Assembly: GCA_021234155.1 (NCBI GenBank)
Contig: JAJEKV010000011.1
Location: 2,423,294-2,487,293 of the forward strand
Direction of reading: 5' to 3'
Origin: Isoetes taiwanensis
Taxonomy: Eukaryota > Streptophyta > Lycopodiopsida > Isoetales > Isoetaceae
Length of the DNA stretch: 64,000 nucleotides
Part shown: positions 13,390 to 25,186 of the stretch, piece by piece
Layout of the letters: each line of letters begins with the position of its first letter
How positions within the stretch are numbered: position 1 is the stretch's first letter
The notes under the pieces: generated by a model
Databases searched by the model: none
Told to the model about the DNA's origin: nothing
What the model saw: only the letters and a program-made list of their open reading frames with translations
Made by a program: the position numbers and the translations under genes

Positions 13390-13868
13390 TAAGAATAGAA
13401 TAGAATAGAATAGTTTTTAACGCCCACGAAGATTAATAGGTCATGGGACCCATACAATGGGCTTCAGATAATCATTACTACTAGGATTAAAAACCTCGCC
13501 AAAGGTTTTCAAGGAAAAACCTTTGGCAAAGAATGATGATACCAGACAAGCTTAGATAATGACCACCGAGGGGCTCCGAATTGCGCAGACGCTTATCTAG
13601 AACCCCAAGCATGTATAATGCCAAGTCATGCACGATGGTGCTACCGAGAAGTTGTGGAAGCGTGGAATGGAATGCTAAGGTCTAAAATGATTCCTGACTA
13701 TCTCAAAAGCAGGCAACTCGTAAGAGTATGGCTTTCATCTTCAATAACCTCAGAATCGGCAACAGCACATAGTCTCGCCAGGCAAGCAATCAAGGGCCGC
13801 CCCATCTACCTGCCTCAACCAGACTGCGGGGACCCCGTACAAAAAAAAAATGAATGAATGAATGAATT
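13390..13868. mobile_element. Non-LTR retroelement tail-like insertion
   Basis: At its left edge (AATAG)n is followed by TTTTTAACGCCCACG. Nearly the same join recurs at 61277-61310. At its right edge GGGGACCCCGTAC runs into a 10-A tract and (TGAA)n. Both edges resemble 3' ends of plant LINE or SINE copies, in opposite orientation. Either two insertions abut or only one edge is a true tail. A 79-codon open frame inside (13618-13857, +) has no recognisable motif. Confidence 0.4.
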
Positions 13869-15042
13869 AAAGAATATGGAGGACATAATAAGACAGACCC
13901 ATGAAACTCTGCTGGTGCATTCATATATGTTGTGGTTGAAGAATATGCACTCATTGGTGTTTACTTATTGCTGAGGTATCCTCTCAAATGTATAGTCAGA
14001 CAATAAGAAGCTCCATTCAATCATTCATCAAGTCAAAAGCATAGTTATGACATAGAAAAAGATTCTGCTCGTACTGCTGCAAAAATGGTACTACTGCCAC
14101 TAAAGAAAGCTCTAGAATCAAAGTCAGATGAGAAAGTTGGGGAGTCGAAAGACAGAATCTGAAGAAGATATCCAAGCCGTGTATTCTAACAAAAAAGATT
14201 AAGTGCACAATAAATCATCATCATGACTTTAAGCCATCAAAGGACAACTGGAAACTTCGTAAGAGAGAAAATACTGAGGATTTCCCTACATTTGCAGAAT
14301 GGCAACCATTCTTAACTGGTCATAAAGGATCGATTAAGTGCTGAAGGTATGCTAGATTATGAAATTACATCCAATAGCACACAACATCATACTGTTTACA
14401 GTAGTTATAGAGAGAATATGGTAAGGATTTCTACACTATAGAAAATAGATATACATACACAACATATTTGAGCATCTAGTTAAAAGGCTAGCTTTAACAG
14501 TTACTAAACAGCTCCAAGGTTTCTATACTCAAATTCTAGACAGTGAGAGTTCTATAAGATATAGCTACCTTGTCTGTTCCATTATCTTGTTGCATTTTCT
14601 TGTATGCTTATTCTGCTGCACCACAACTTACATAAAGAACGTGGATAAGACAAAAGTATTCAAGACATCACATTCTCCCACAAGATAGATCTTTATTTCC
14701 AAATAAAGCATTTACCACTATTATTTCAAATATTCTCAACCAAAGATGCAAATAACATGTGATTCTTCCGATAACATCTATTGATGTATCATATAAGGAA
14801 CGGATCTTGATAATGAACGAAAGTCGTGCATTTACCAAAACTGAATTACATGGCATTCTTGACAACAATCTATGCAACAACTGCTTTTTGCCCACATACA
14901 ATAAGAATCCTTTGCGAAATCAAAATGCTCAAACTAAGAGATATAAAAGCACAAAGAGCCATAGCACTTTAGTCAAGTAACCCATAAACCAGACACGATG
15001 TCATTAATATCCAGTGAGAGAAGGAATCTAAAGCAACAACAC

Positions 15043-15145
15043 CTTATTTAATCGGGAATTTGCAGCCACTGAAGAATGATACCAGTCTTCGACCACCAAG
15101 TCAAGCACAAATGTCCACGTACCAGATTTGCTGGATAAACCATAG
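15043..15145 (-). other. Possible captured host exon inside the Helitron
   Basis: Between a CAAAG acceptor and an AATAAG/GTGTTG donor, one frame is open for 103 nt. It reads YGLSSKSGTWTFVLDLV then VEDWYHSSVAANSR, a protein-like composition unlike the surrounding AT-rich DNA. I do not recognise the gene. Helitrons often capture exons, which makes this plausible but unproven. Confidence 0.35.
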
Positions 15146-16782
15146 CTTTGTATTATGAGAATGCAGTTCCACTAAATAGAATAGAGGCACTTAAAACATT
15201 CGATCAGGCTCTTGGTACATTGGATATGCACCCAAACACATCCACTATAGGATAGTCCCTGCAAAATAGCCAATTAGGTTCTCGGTACATTTGACATGGG
15301 AACTGAACACATGCACACGAATCATTATTATAGGACAGTAGATTTAGAATTAAACACATAAGAAATCTGCCTCCCTCAGATAACAGAATTAATGTATCAC
15401 AGTCATATCTTTATCTAGAAAGGTTTACAAATGGGCAATCTCAAGTAATTAGCAATGTCCTATGAGCTATTTCTTCATCAATAATTAGCAAATTTTGCAG
15501 GATGCCCTTTGAGCTAGAAAACATGCAATCCAAAAACCTAGAATACATGAAGCTTCACACGCATTGTTATATAGAATATTACCTTTTATTAATAGCGAGG
15601 CTCATGTCACTGGAGAGCATGTCTTGGCCCCTAAAAGAAAATGAGCATCAAAGCAATCCATTAATATGAAGGTAAGCCAGGACATGCAGGCATTTGAAAC
15701 TTACAAACATATGAAAGGCCTATATTATTCTCTGACTCAAAATAGTGAGGATGCAACTGCACAAATACTAATAATGAACATGTGCAGCTCTATAACTATT
15801 TGTACTGTCACCTATGAAACTCTTCTTCAGTCTGCAAAGGTCCTATACCTTCTCCATTCTGCTATAATCCAAAGCCTATGTTCAAGAAGTCATCATTTGC
15901 AGTGAGTAAGATTGTTGAATGTTAACTCTAGGCACAACATCCTCAGCATCTTTCTTAGTGGTTGCACATCATGACAACAACAAAAATTCAGTTTTGATTC
16001 TCATTCTTGTATTGTATATGATTGCTCTAGTATCTATATATGAAACGTAAAGCCTTAAAAGGGAAGAAAAGAAGGAAGAAAAGAAATACCATTAAGCTGG
16101 TTAAGAATTAGAGGCAGAGGTAGGAAAGAGCTGCAAATCACAGAGATCTATACAATAGAGCAAAAGTCCATCTACCGCAATAATAATAGATAAATCGACA
16201 TAGCAACAGAGCCAAAACCCTAAACCTTATTGTCAAATCCAAGAAATCACCCGTAACATCGATGTTTAATGACCCTCGGAAGGATGCCAACACCAATTCC
16301 GATCTACCAATTAAAAAAGGCACGTAAGCATAATCTAGCGATTAGCCGAAAGTGAAGAAACTATGCAGCATGGGAAATCAAAGAAATGGCTTTTTGCCGA
16401 TAGTTAACCCTCGAAAATGGAGCAGCCTATAACGAATTGCTCAACGTAAAGTAAAAAATAGCTTAGTCTTTTAAACCTAGTTAATCAATCTACCAAGATG
16501 AAGCTCGTTAACCTTATGAAAAGCAAAGATGCATGTAGCCCGCCTACAACATTCGATCGAGCAACATTTGGAGCCCCGAGCTTCTTCATCTTGGCATAGG
16601 CATGCCGGATTGAAGGGCTAAATCGTAAAATAAATTGAAAGCCTAAGGAAATGTTCCCGATTTTGGCAAATCGAATTTTTTCCCACCAAAACACCCCAAA
16701 CCATAGGAAATCAAGTTAAAGGAAAAATCCAAAAAGTTTTTGGGGTGCCGGGAAAACCAAATTTAAACAATAGATAGACAGA

Positions 16783-16930
16783 TATTGATTATTTTGGTAT
16801 CTGAGTCACCATATCTTAAAATCTGAAACCTTAGGCGAACCCGTACAGAGAGAAATCCCGGTATTTCATATTCCAAGACCTTATTTAACCTCAGATTCCA
16901 TGTTTCAATATCATAGGCACCCCCACTGCC
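16783..16930. repeat. Dispersed repeat, right half after the Helitron
   Basis: Continues the repeat cut at 12211: TATTG, ATTATTTTGGTA, TCTGAAACCTTAG and GTATTTCATAT align with 20556-20800. Homology runs to CATACC/CACCCC words near 16920. Confidence 0.75.
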
Positions 16931-17100
16931 ATGAACCTACTCGAAAACAAGGAAAATACGCGGAAAATAATGTGAAGAAATACGGAAGAAATACGCCAAG
17001 ATCGGGCAAAGAACTGGAGATATATGAACAGAATCAAGAATACACAGCCCAAGGCAAGGTGAATACGGAGACAGATGCCTAGAAGGCTCAAGACCGGCGC

Positions 17101-17447
17101 TGAATCTAATGGTTTGACAAGAAGGAGGTGCCTCCTTATATATCTAGACCAACAAATGATTGCGCCCACCCAATGGATGAGATCGCCAAGTGTCGCACAA
17201 GATGCATTTAGGTTCTAGAACATTCTAGAACCTTCTCGGAGATAGTCCCACATATGAGGAAGACGGAAGGAATGTCTTTAACAAATATTCAGAAGACTTG
17301 GCAGCAGGTGTGACTCGCGAACCGAAGGTTGCGAGTTCAAACCTTGTCTTGTGCAACTACCCTTTTGCATCCGCGGTGACGACCATCTTTTGTACATACG
17401 AGTATAATGATCGTGATGATACTAATATCCGTATGGTCGTCACACCA
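17101..17447 (-). repeat. 3' LTR of the chromovirus
   Basis: It matches 19308-19662 across its length, sharing GGTTTGACAAGAAGGAGGTG, TTCTAGAACATTCTAGAACC and GTATAATGATCGTGATGAT. The internal side carries a G-rich purine tract on the minus strand, as expected next to a 3' LTR. Confidence 0.85.
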
Positions 17448-17479
17448 TCCCCTCCCACGACGGCGACGAAGTCCGAAGC

Positions 17480-17800
17480 CGGGGCCGAGTACTCAAACTT
17501 GGCTTGTTCTGGGTAACGCTGGTGAAACTCCGCACTTTGTCGCGATTAGTCGATTTTCTGCAGTTCCTGTGTTCTATCACTTGGCGAGTAACCTTCCCAA
17601 TCAACAAAGTAATACAATCGCCGACGGAGAAACTTGGAGTCCGTAATCTCAACCTCAAACTCCTCATGATCATCAATTTCGACCGGTGGTGGAGGTGGAG
17701 GTACGCCGATCCGAAATGGATTCGCCATATAGGGTTCTAACAAAGACACATGGAACATGGGTGAAGCCGAACCGATGACGGGTTCCGCATTTAAAAGCAA
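17480..17800 (-). pseudogene. Chromodomain-like end of chromovirus integrase
   Basis: Reads [15 protein letters not shown], a run of prolines with VEID, then [30 protein letters not shown] in continuous frame. The FHVSLLxPY word is the integrase C terminus, and the EVExIxDSxxxRxxxxYxVxWxGYxPxDxT pattern is a chromodomain. Such domains guide integration to modified chromatin. The frame ends in frameshifts near 17550. Confidence 0.8.
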
Positions 17801-18089
17801 AGATCACCAACTCGGTCAATGATAATGATAGGGACCTAAGCCGAAGAGTCAAGCTTGTTACAGTGGCGAACTGAAGCCTCCAAGCAATCAAAATCCCGAC
17901 GCAAGAGCCGCATATAAGATCACCAATTAATCCCAAAATGAGGAGCGCCCCGACGATGCCGACCTGCATGATAACGATAACGTGTTTGGGCCTCGAGAAG
18001 ATGGTGTCAAGATCCTCCCCGAGCATGCGAGCTTCGAGCTATGCTAAATCCAGTCCTCGAATTTATTCTCTAAAAAGCTTCAATTTCGC

Positions 18090-19071
18090 CTTTTCCTAGC
18101 ATTTGGGATTGACCAAAAAGTCATATCCATTTACTTGAGCAATCAAAGACCACCGGGGATGCATGCCGAAATTAATAAAGAATGGAGTCCGGCCCGTGGA
18201 GGCATGGATGTAATTATTATAAGCAAATTCTACCAGCGGTAGCCAATCAACCCAGCCATCCGCCGATAATTGATGAAGCATCGCAAATACCGCTCAAGGG
18301 TTTGATTAGTGCGCCCACCGTCCATTGGTCTCTGGATGATGTCCGGAAGAGAGCTTAACGTTCCACATGCAAGAGTTGCAATAGACGCTTCCAAAAACCG
18401 GCAACAAATTGAGGGTCGGTCACCGACAATGTTATCTCGGTAAGCCATGGAGTCGAATCCACCTCAAGCAAGAGAACTGGGCCGTGGGGTTTCACTAGAG
18501 ATAGAAGTGCCGTAAGGAATGAAATGTGCCATCTTGGAAAAACGGTCAACAACAACAAGGATGGCGCCATGGCCCCGGGAGGATGGAAGCTCGACAATAA
18601 AATCCATCAAATACTCTTCCAAGGACCGGCCGAACCGGTAAAGGCTGAAGCAGCCATGAGGAAGATGCCTTGGAACCTTGGCTCGACAGCCAGATGTCAC
18701 AGATCGAATAAAAGCTTCTAATGAAGCGACGAAGACTGGCCACCAATACTCGACTAATAAGTTCAAGAGTCTTGCTACTCCAAAGTGTCCGCCGTAGGTG
18801 AATCATGGCAAGCCCCAAGAACCAAGCCTAGAAGCACCATCCGCACATATAGAAGCCCATCACGGAAAGCAGAATCCATCTCAACCTCAAAACGATCATA
18901 GTCCGATCCCATCCGCCGAGAAGATGATGCAAGACCAATGTGTGAGAATACATCTTGAGCCAATGGATCGGAGGGGCGAGATGCTCGAATGCACTTCAAC
19001 AAGGTCAGATCATGAGGCCTCTCTCCCACGCCGCTTCTACGCGCATAAGGGTCCTCGAATCGCCTGATCAA
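18090..19071 (-). pseudogene. Ty3 integrase remnant
   Basis: Several frames cover one integrase. 19071-18775 ends HDSPTAD (zinc-binding His). 18766-18464 has CRAKVPRHLPHG, then MDFIVELPSSRGH with the first catalytic Asp, and VVVDRFSKMAHF. 18597-18355 has DPQFVAGFWKRLL near the second Asp. 18448-18230 has GGRTNQTLERYLR with the catalytic Glu. 18281-18096 has WLPLVEFAYNN and the TPF segment. At least four frame changes make it inactive. Confidence 0.85.
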
Positions 19072-19307
19072 TCTCAGATAGGCTCAGTCCAGATCGCCGG
19101 ATTCTACAGATGACACCGGTGAAATATGAAGGCTACAGCGCCAGGTAACCGGAAAGACCTTTTGTTTTCGCCTTTATTTTCCTTTTCAAGCTAGATGCTC
19201 ATGCCCTTTAGTTTGATCCGCCGACTCCGCATCTTTTACCCGTTGTTTATTTTCCTAGCCTATGCTTCATGACAAGGGCTTTTGTTTGAATCGGGCCTCG
19301 TAGGCAT

Positions 19308-19662
19308 TGAACCTAATGGTTTGACAAGAAGGAGGTGCCTCCTATATATCTAGACCAAAATGTGATTGCGCCACTCAATGGATGAGATCGCCAAGTGTCG
19401 CAAGCATGCATTTAGGTTCTAGAACATTCTAGAACCTTCTCGGAGATAGTCCCACATATGAGGAAGACGTGAAGGAATGTCTTCAACAAATATTGGTAGC
19501 GCACTTGGCAGCAGGTGTGACTCCGCGAATCGAAGGTTGTGAGTTCAAACCCTCGCCTTGTGCAACTACCTCTTTTGCATCCATGGGATCTATTCATCTT
19601 TTTGTACATAATGCGAGTATAATGATCGTGATGATACTAATATCCGCATGGTCGTCACACCA
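19308..19662 (-). repeat. 5' LTR of the chromovirus
   Basis: Partner of 17101-17447. It lies upstream of the remaining pol sequence on the minus strand. No primer-binding site complementary to a known plant tRNA could be confirmed beside it. Confidence 0.85.
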
Positions 19663-20407
19663 GCGAAAACATGGGCACCAGAGGCCCCAACATTAATCCG
19701 CCAGGGATAGGTTCTCAGACGCACAAAATTAATTTTACGACGATAAAGTTCAAAAATAATGCTATTTTAGGTTAAAACATATTTTCGTGATTTTTCCTCG
19801 CCAACCAGAAAAAAATTGCCAGAATCGAACCTTAGTTTTAAACTTTACGCGAAGCTTTCAGATAAGTTTAAATTGAGGTTTCAGCTGTAAAAGTGGAAAA
19901 AAAAAAAAAAACAATTTTTTATGCTAGCTTAAATAGTCGCTTTGTTTACGCTGACACGCCAAACGCAGGTTTTGCTTTGGGGACGATTATTCTCTTTTTC
20001 TCTCGTGTGTTTTTTTGTGCGTAGTTTAAATAGCCGCTTCATATTTAAAAAACACGTAAGTGAAACAGCTATTCCGCTTACGCAAAACCTTAAAAAAAAT
20101 ATATATATTTGAATTTTTGCATAAGCAAAATATCAGTTACGCTAGCGAAACTGAGGTTCCGCTTACACGAAACTTCAAAAAAAAAATCCCCGAGATGTGA
20201 AATAGTTGTTTCAATTTATTTTAAACTATTTTTGCAGAAGCAAAACAGGAGGTTTCGCTTTTTAAAAGTTTCCAAAGACCGAATTTTTTGTCAGATTTTT
20301 GACGTATTATACTTCAAATTTGTACTGTATTATTCAAATAATACGTATTGAGTATAAAACATATATAGTATTGAACCTATCGAGTAGTCTAGAGTGCACC
20401 CCATTTA
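19663..20407. other. AT-rich span with imperfect short repeats
   Basis: Words like GCTTACGCAAAAC, GTTCCGCTTAC and GAAACAGC recur in both orientations between 19.9 and 20.3 kb. No coding was recognised. It may be a decayed MITE, but no paired ends were found. Confidence 0.4.
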
Positions 20408-20800
20408 GAATATGTAGCACACCATGTGGGGTTCCACGGGGATCACAATTGAAGAGGTTATTATTGAAAAACAAGAAAGAAAAAAAATCATAGATTCAAT
20501 AAAAAATAAGCTTTGCTTGTCGGGTTGCATTGCTTAAAGCATGCTTATTAGGATATTGCATTATTTTGGTAGAGGTTCGAAGTCTCAGTGATCTCAAAAT
20601 CTGAAACCTTAGTGAATTGCACGTAGAGGAGTTCCAAAAGATTTCAAATATTGCATTATTTTGGTAGAGGTTCGAGTCTCCGTGATCTCAAAATCAAACC
20701 TTAGGTGAATTGTATGTAGAGGAGTTCCAGTATTTCATATCCCAATACCTTAGGTGAACTTGTATTCCATATTTCAAAAATCATACCCACCCCAAACCAA
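20408..20800. repeat. Dispersed repeat, uninterrupted copy (Helitron empty site)
   Basis: Contains the junction TTAGGA/TATTGCATTATTTTGG that is split at 12211/16783. A unit of about 95 bases (ATTGCATTATTTTGGTAGAG to GAGGAGTTCCA) is itself duplicated here (about 20562 and 20657). Confidence 0.8.
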
Positions 20801-23255
20801 GAGTATCTCGCTTAGTGTTGTATGTTATAATATATATTAGATATCTCCATCTATTTCTTTTTTATGCCATGTCTTAATTTACTTCCAAATTTTTACATCC
20901 TTTTTCTTCGGTGAATTGAACTTGATTGTTATTTCCTTTTTACTATCTTCTCTTGACCTTCTTTGCATGCTAGATGTTCATTTCTTTCTACACTTAAGGT
21001 GCAGGTTGTGTTCAACTTTTTAAGTAATACTTTGTCATATGTTTTGATGGCTTAGAGAACTCGCGTTGGCTTAGCCATATGCACTATAATTTTGGAAACC
21101 TGTGCATCCATAGCCTTCCTAATCCAACGAACAAAGGAGTGGCTCTCCTCACTCTAAACCAGATCTAACAAAAAAGTGGAGGCAGCCAGAGGGGTTTTCT
21201 GTTGCCTCCACTTGCCTTTAGATTGTTGTTGGAAGTATTAATTCAACCTTAGGCCACCAACAATGCTTATTATTTGTAACAATTAATGAAGTTTAAAATG
21301 TTATAGAATTGGATAGATGGGTTTGTTTTTAGAAGTCTGATGCATGGTTGAGTAACAATTGCTATGGTTCAAGAAAGAGAAAATTCTCTACTTTTTGCAC
21401 CTGAATAATATAATTGATCTTCACAACTTAGTAGGCAAGATATCATTTCCTGGCACATTATCTATAGTGGAGGATAACACCCTTTCATGCACACGTCCAA
21501 TTTGGCACATCTAGCCATACCATCTTCTAAAAAATGACACCATTGGAATCCCCATCAATAGTATTTTGATTTTACTTTTTAAAATTGCCACATCCTAAGC
21601 ATTAAAAGTCCGAAGATGGGAAAATCATGGTTGCGATGTGGTGCTTATTAGATCTGCAACAGGCATTATCAACATCTTACTATATATGTAGCTCTCAAAC
21701 ATGCAAGATTCCTTGTTCAAAATTCAAAAGCATCGAAACGCCTATAGAAGTAGACATTGTATAATAATATGCTTTGAATATTGGTTCCACATGCATGCTT
21801 TGAACACAGAAATAGGGTATGCAGGAAACATTCAATGCCTAACACTAAGCAACAAATTTGAATATGGAAAGTTAAAATTTTCAAATCTAGCAAGATCGGT
21901 ACTCCCATTAATCCTACGAAAAGAATGTAACATGGTTCTGTAGCAGAAAGGAAATAAGGATTCATAAAAGGATACTTATGATGGACCCTTTAAGACCGAG
22001 AGTTGAAAGATGAAGCTCCACGACTCTTCCAAGAGGAAATAACTTCTCTCTAACGTATCTTTCATCACTACAGTCCAGCTTCCTAAAGCTCTCTGCAAAT
22101 ATTCTAATGCGGCTTGACCATCGCTGCCCTATGTCACTCCCTTCGACGTGAATTTGAACTATGCAACTAGGAGAGGACCTGGGCAAAGACACTCAACCAA
22201 AATAGTCCCACAAGGGGCCAAAGGGAATGCGTAAGCAGTACCCAATGCTCTCTCTTTCTATAGATAAGATGCAATCATCAATGCTAATTGGAGGTTCTCC
22301 ATTATGGCTTAATTACGCAATCCTCATCCTCATTTATATCATTTTGCTCAAGTGCTTGTGTGCTGCTATAGAGATTTTACCAGACCTGTCCCTCAATCTA
22401 CTCTTGACCTCAAGTCTCTTTCTCTTGGCTTTCATATTATTGGCCCTTTAGCATCCAAATATTGATGTCACTCTTGATTGTCTATGATGGTGCATGAACT
22501 TTTTGAAAATTTTCATGCTAATTTCAAATTCAGCATCAAATCTCTTTTCTCGTTTTCTCATTCTCGCCCCTCCCCTTTCTTTCCTCCCGCCTTCTCTTGA
22601 TGTTTCCTTCCCGATAACCTTAGCCCTCTTGCTCTATAATCTTTCAGCTTTGAGCTTCTCAGCCTCAGCCCTCATTGCCTTTCCATCTTAAGCTTTTCAA
22701 ATAATGTTGCACTCTTGGCATAGATTAAACTACCAATGTTTGGTCCCTTCTCCTTTCAACAAGTAGCTTTTGTGTTTTCTAAGGTTGAGGCAATGGCAGC
22801 AGGACATGCTTGAGAGTGCACAAGATTTTTAGGATAGTAAGCAATGTCTCTGGGGGATTCATCTTTGATCCGCATAAAACCCATGAGAGTTCATCGGATA
22901 GGGCTTTTGGGACCATTTGCATACGTATACTTAGGGGTTAGAATGGTTTGAAGCATTGTTCTAGTGCAAATTGACTTTCAAAAATGCATATACAAGGGGG
23001 TAGCATTTTTGCGTATTCAAAAATGCCACCCATCAAATGCAAATGCCATATAACCCCATGTATCAGTGCATCCCTTGGGATGTCCCACCATGTTCAAAGA
23101 AAGTTGGCATCGTCACATCACAATTGAGACTAGATCCAACTGTGATGGTCCATTGTGCATATCATGCAAGTTTACATATTCTACAGGATATGTCATGATG
23201 TTGTCAAAGCCAATAACATGGATCATGTGGAGTGTTATTGCCTAGGTTGAACTAT

Positions 23256-23298
23256 CATCTATATCTATCTATATCTATCTATCTATATCTATCTCTAT
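23256..23298. repeat. (TATC)n/(TATCTA)n microsatellite
   Basis: About 43 bases of TATCTA and TATC units. Confidence 0.9.
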
Positions 23299-23730
23299 AT
23301 TAAGACTTGCCATGGGTTTCCTTTGTCAGGTAAATTGTAGGAGTTGGACTAGATGAAAACATGGTAAGGTAGCTAGAGCATACATGTAGCTTTCTAGGAA
23401 TTTCCATTAGATGAAATGTGATCAAAAGATCCATTCCCTTAGAGGGTGCTAGCAAAGGGCCTAGCCACCCGTGCTCTTCCGGCCTTGATTAGGAGTGATC
23501 CAAGGAAATGAAATGAGTCGTGCCCGCCATAAGGCTACCCTAAGCCGCTTGAGTGCTAAACATTTTTCTTATCGAGGCCTCCTGGAACTTTTGTTTTGAA
23601 ATTGGTGGGTATTCTAACGTTGTGCTTCAATGTTTTATTACATATGGAGAGAAGCACCTATAAATAGACCATCTAAGTGGTTATTCGGAATTTGAAGGTT
23701 TATTAATGTTAGAAGTAGTTAAGAAAACTC

Positions 23731-23808
23731 GTGTAGAACAAAGGAAATGCAAATGAGTGAACTACTCAAGTGTAGAACAAAGGAAATGCAAATGAGTGAA
23801 CTACTCAA
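23731..23808. repeat. Tandem duplication, period 39
   Basis: Two nearly identical copies starting GTGTAGAACAAAGGAAATGC. Confidence 0.9.
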
Positions 23809-24904
23809 ATGTGCGCAAATGGAAGTTTGTATATTCTCCTATAATTAGCACGTACTAACTGTGAGCATGAAAACTTTTTCAATTGTTTGTATCTTATATT
23901 TTCTTCTTCTCTTGTTTTGGCGCCCCGACATACTTTAACACACCCTTAGTGGCTCTACCAAAAAGGGAAGAAAAACCATGGGTTATTAGACGGGTTTCAA
24001 TGGTCCAAATTTAAAAGGCAATGGACAGAGTTTGTTGCTCCAGCCAGCTCATAAATCTTATATTTACAATAAACAATAATCAAAGTCTTCTATTATAAAC
24101 ATCGACATGTAGACTCATTGCTTATTATGAAATATGCTTTATTGGCCTATATATAACATAGTAACTTGTGTCATTAGAAGGAGTGGTTTTTCTCAATCTC
24201 ATGGACACGTGGTACTACTTAAATAAATTGTCATTTACAATAGCTTAAAAAGCTTAAGAACACATGGGTGCCATTCAGAGCTAACCATTTGTTAATTTCC
24301 ATTTTTTGGTTGTTGAAGAGCAAACTTCTTGAAGACGTGCTTACTCAACAATTCTCTTTCCATCTATCTGTATCTTGTCCACTTTTGCTCTATCCTTTGT
24401 ATTTATCTGTATTCTGTCGTGTATTCTGTCGGACTGCTTTCACTGAAGATCCCCTCCCACGATTATCTTGCACTTCTGACATTTACCTAATTCACTTGCC
24501 TCGTTATTTCATTTGTTTAATCCATTTTCTTATTCTTGATCGTAGACACGATTGATTTGAAAATGTAGTAAAGTTGAGAAAAAGGAATGCTTCAAGTTTG
24601 CCATGTTTCTTAATCAAGCAGGGTGTCCATACTTGTATTCTAGCATCGCATATTTTTTTCTGAATTTGCATCAGCTACACAAAACATAGAAGTTTGCATC
24701 TAATTTTTTGGACATTTTTCTCCAAAGAAAAAGACATCGTTTGACTGGAAAGGAAAATAAAATTAAAACCACATATCCAGCGCACATTCAGCTTTAACAC
24801 GATTCAGCGATGTACTTATGAAACAATCATTTCAATTACAGAACATGATTGAAGGAGGTGTGCATCCAAATGGGCGCTCTGAAACAACCACAAAATTTTC
24901 AATT

Positions 24905-25155
24905 CAATTCATTTCATCAAAATCCTTGCTTAAAATGCATTGAGAAAAGGCATTGCTTAGTTGAGTTTGTGATCCATGCATTGATGCACACATTTGGATA
25001 AGCTGTGAAACCGTATATTCTTTTTTGTAAACCAATTCAACTCACAAAAAAATCCTTGCTTCGTATGCATTAAAAAGACTTGCTTACTTGAATTTGAGAT
25101 CGATATATTGACACAAGCATTTCGATGAACTCAGAAACCGTATATTCTTGTTGTA
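24905..25155. repeat. Diverged tandem repeat, period about 125
   Basis: Both copies share AATCCTTGCTT, ATGCATT, TTGCTTA and end in GAAACCGTATATTCTT. Confidence 0.6.
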
Positions 25156-25186
25156 GCTGCTCCTTTCCTGAAATATTCTGAGGCCA

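Larger units (their letters stand above)
12212..16782 (-). mobile_element. Helitron (non-autonomous), precisely delimited
   Basis: Read on the minus strand, the 3' end shows a perfect hairpin (GCCCGGC, loop GTT/AAC, GCCGGGC; 12239-12223), a 7-nt spacer ACCATTA, and terminal CTAG followed by host T. This is the Helitron CTRR signature. The 5' end starts TC (TCTGTCTATCTATTG) directly after host A. The flanks 12068-12211 and 16783-16930 join to give the uninterrupted paralogue at 20408-20800, whose junction reads GGA/TATTG, an A-T target as expected. No Rep/helicase coding was seen in the 4,571 bases, so it is non-autonomous. It holds a LINE-like tail (13390-13868), a 100-base tandem duplication and at least one possible captured exon (15043-15145). 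Confidence 0.8.
17101..19662 (-). mobile_element. Internally deleted Ty3 chromovirus with two LTRs
   Basis: Two direct repeats of about 350 bases (17101-17447 and 19308-19662) flank 1.86 kb coding on the minus strand. Element order is: 5' LTR (right), a short leader, the HHCC end of the integrase zinc-binding region (HDSPTAD), integrase core, chromodomain-like C terminus, a purine tract (GGGAGGGGATGG) and the 3' LTR (left). Gag, protease, reverse transcriptase and RNase H are missing, so the deletion lies between about 19.07 and 19.3 kb. LTRs begin TGTGACGACC or TGGTGTGACG. No clean 5-bp target duplication was found. The two LTRs differ by many 1-3 nt indels, so the insertion is not recent. 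Confidence 0.8.
20801..25186. other. Span without an assignable gene
   Basis: No clear gene. On the minus strand between about 22.8 and 22.5 kb, words such as PAAIASTLEN and MRAEAEKLKAERL suggest a decayed coiled-coil protein that I cannot name. Open frames at 22227-22691 (+) are the Leu-rich antisense of this. Confidence 0.4.

Noticed and set aside
17300-17345. tRNA-like A and B box words (TGGCAGCAGG, GAGTTCAAACC)
   Set aside because: They lie inside both LTR copies, and no cloverleaf with acceptor stem could be folded. They are part of the LTR.
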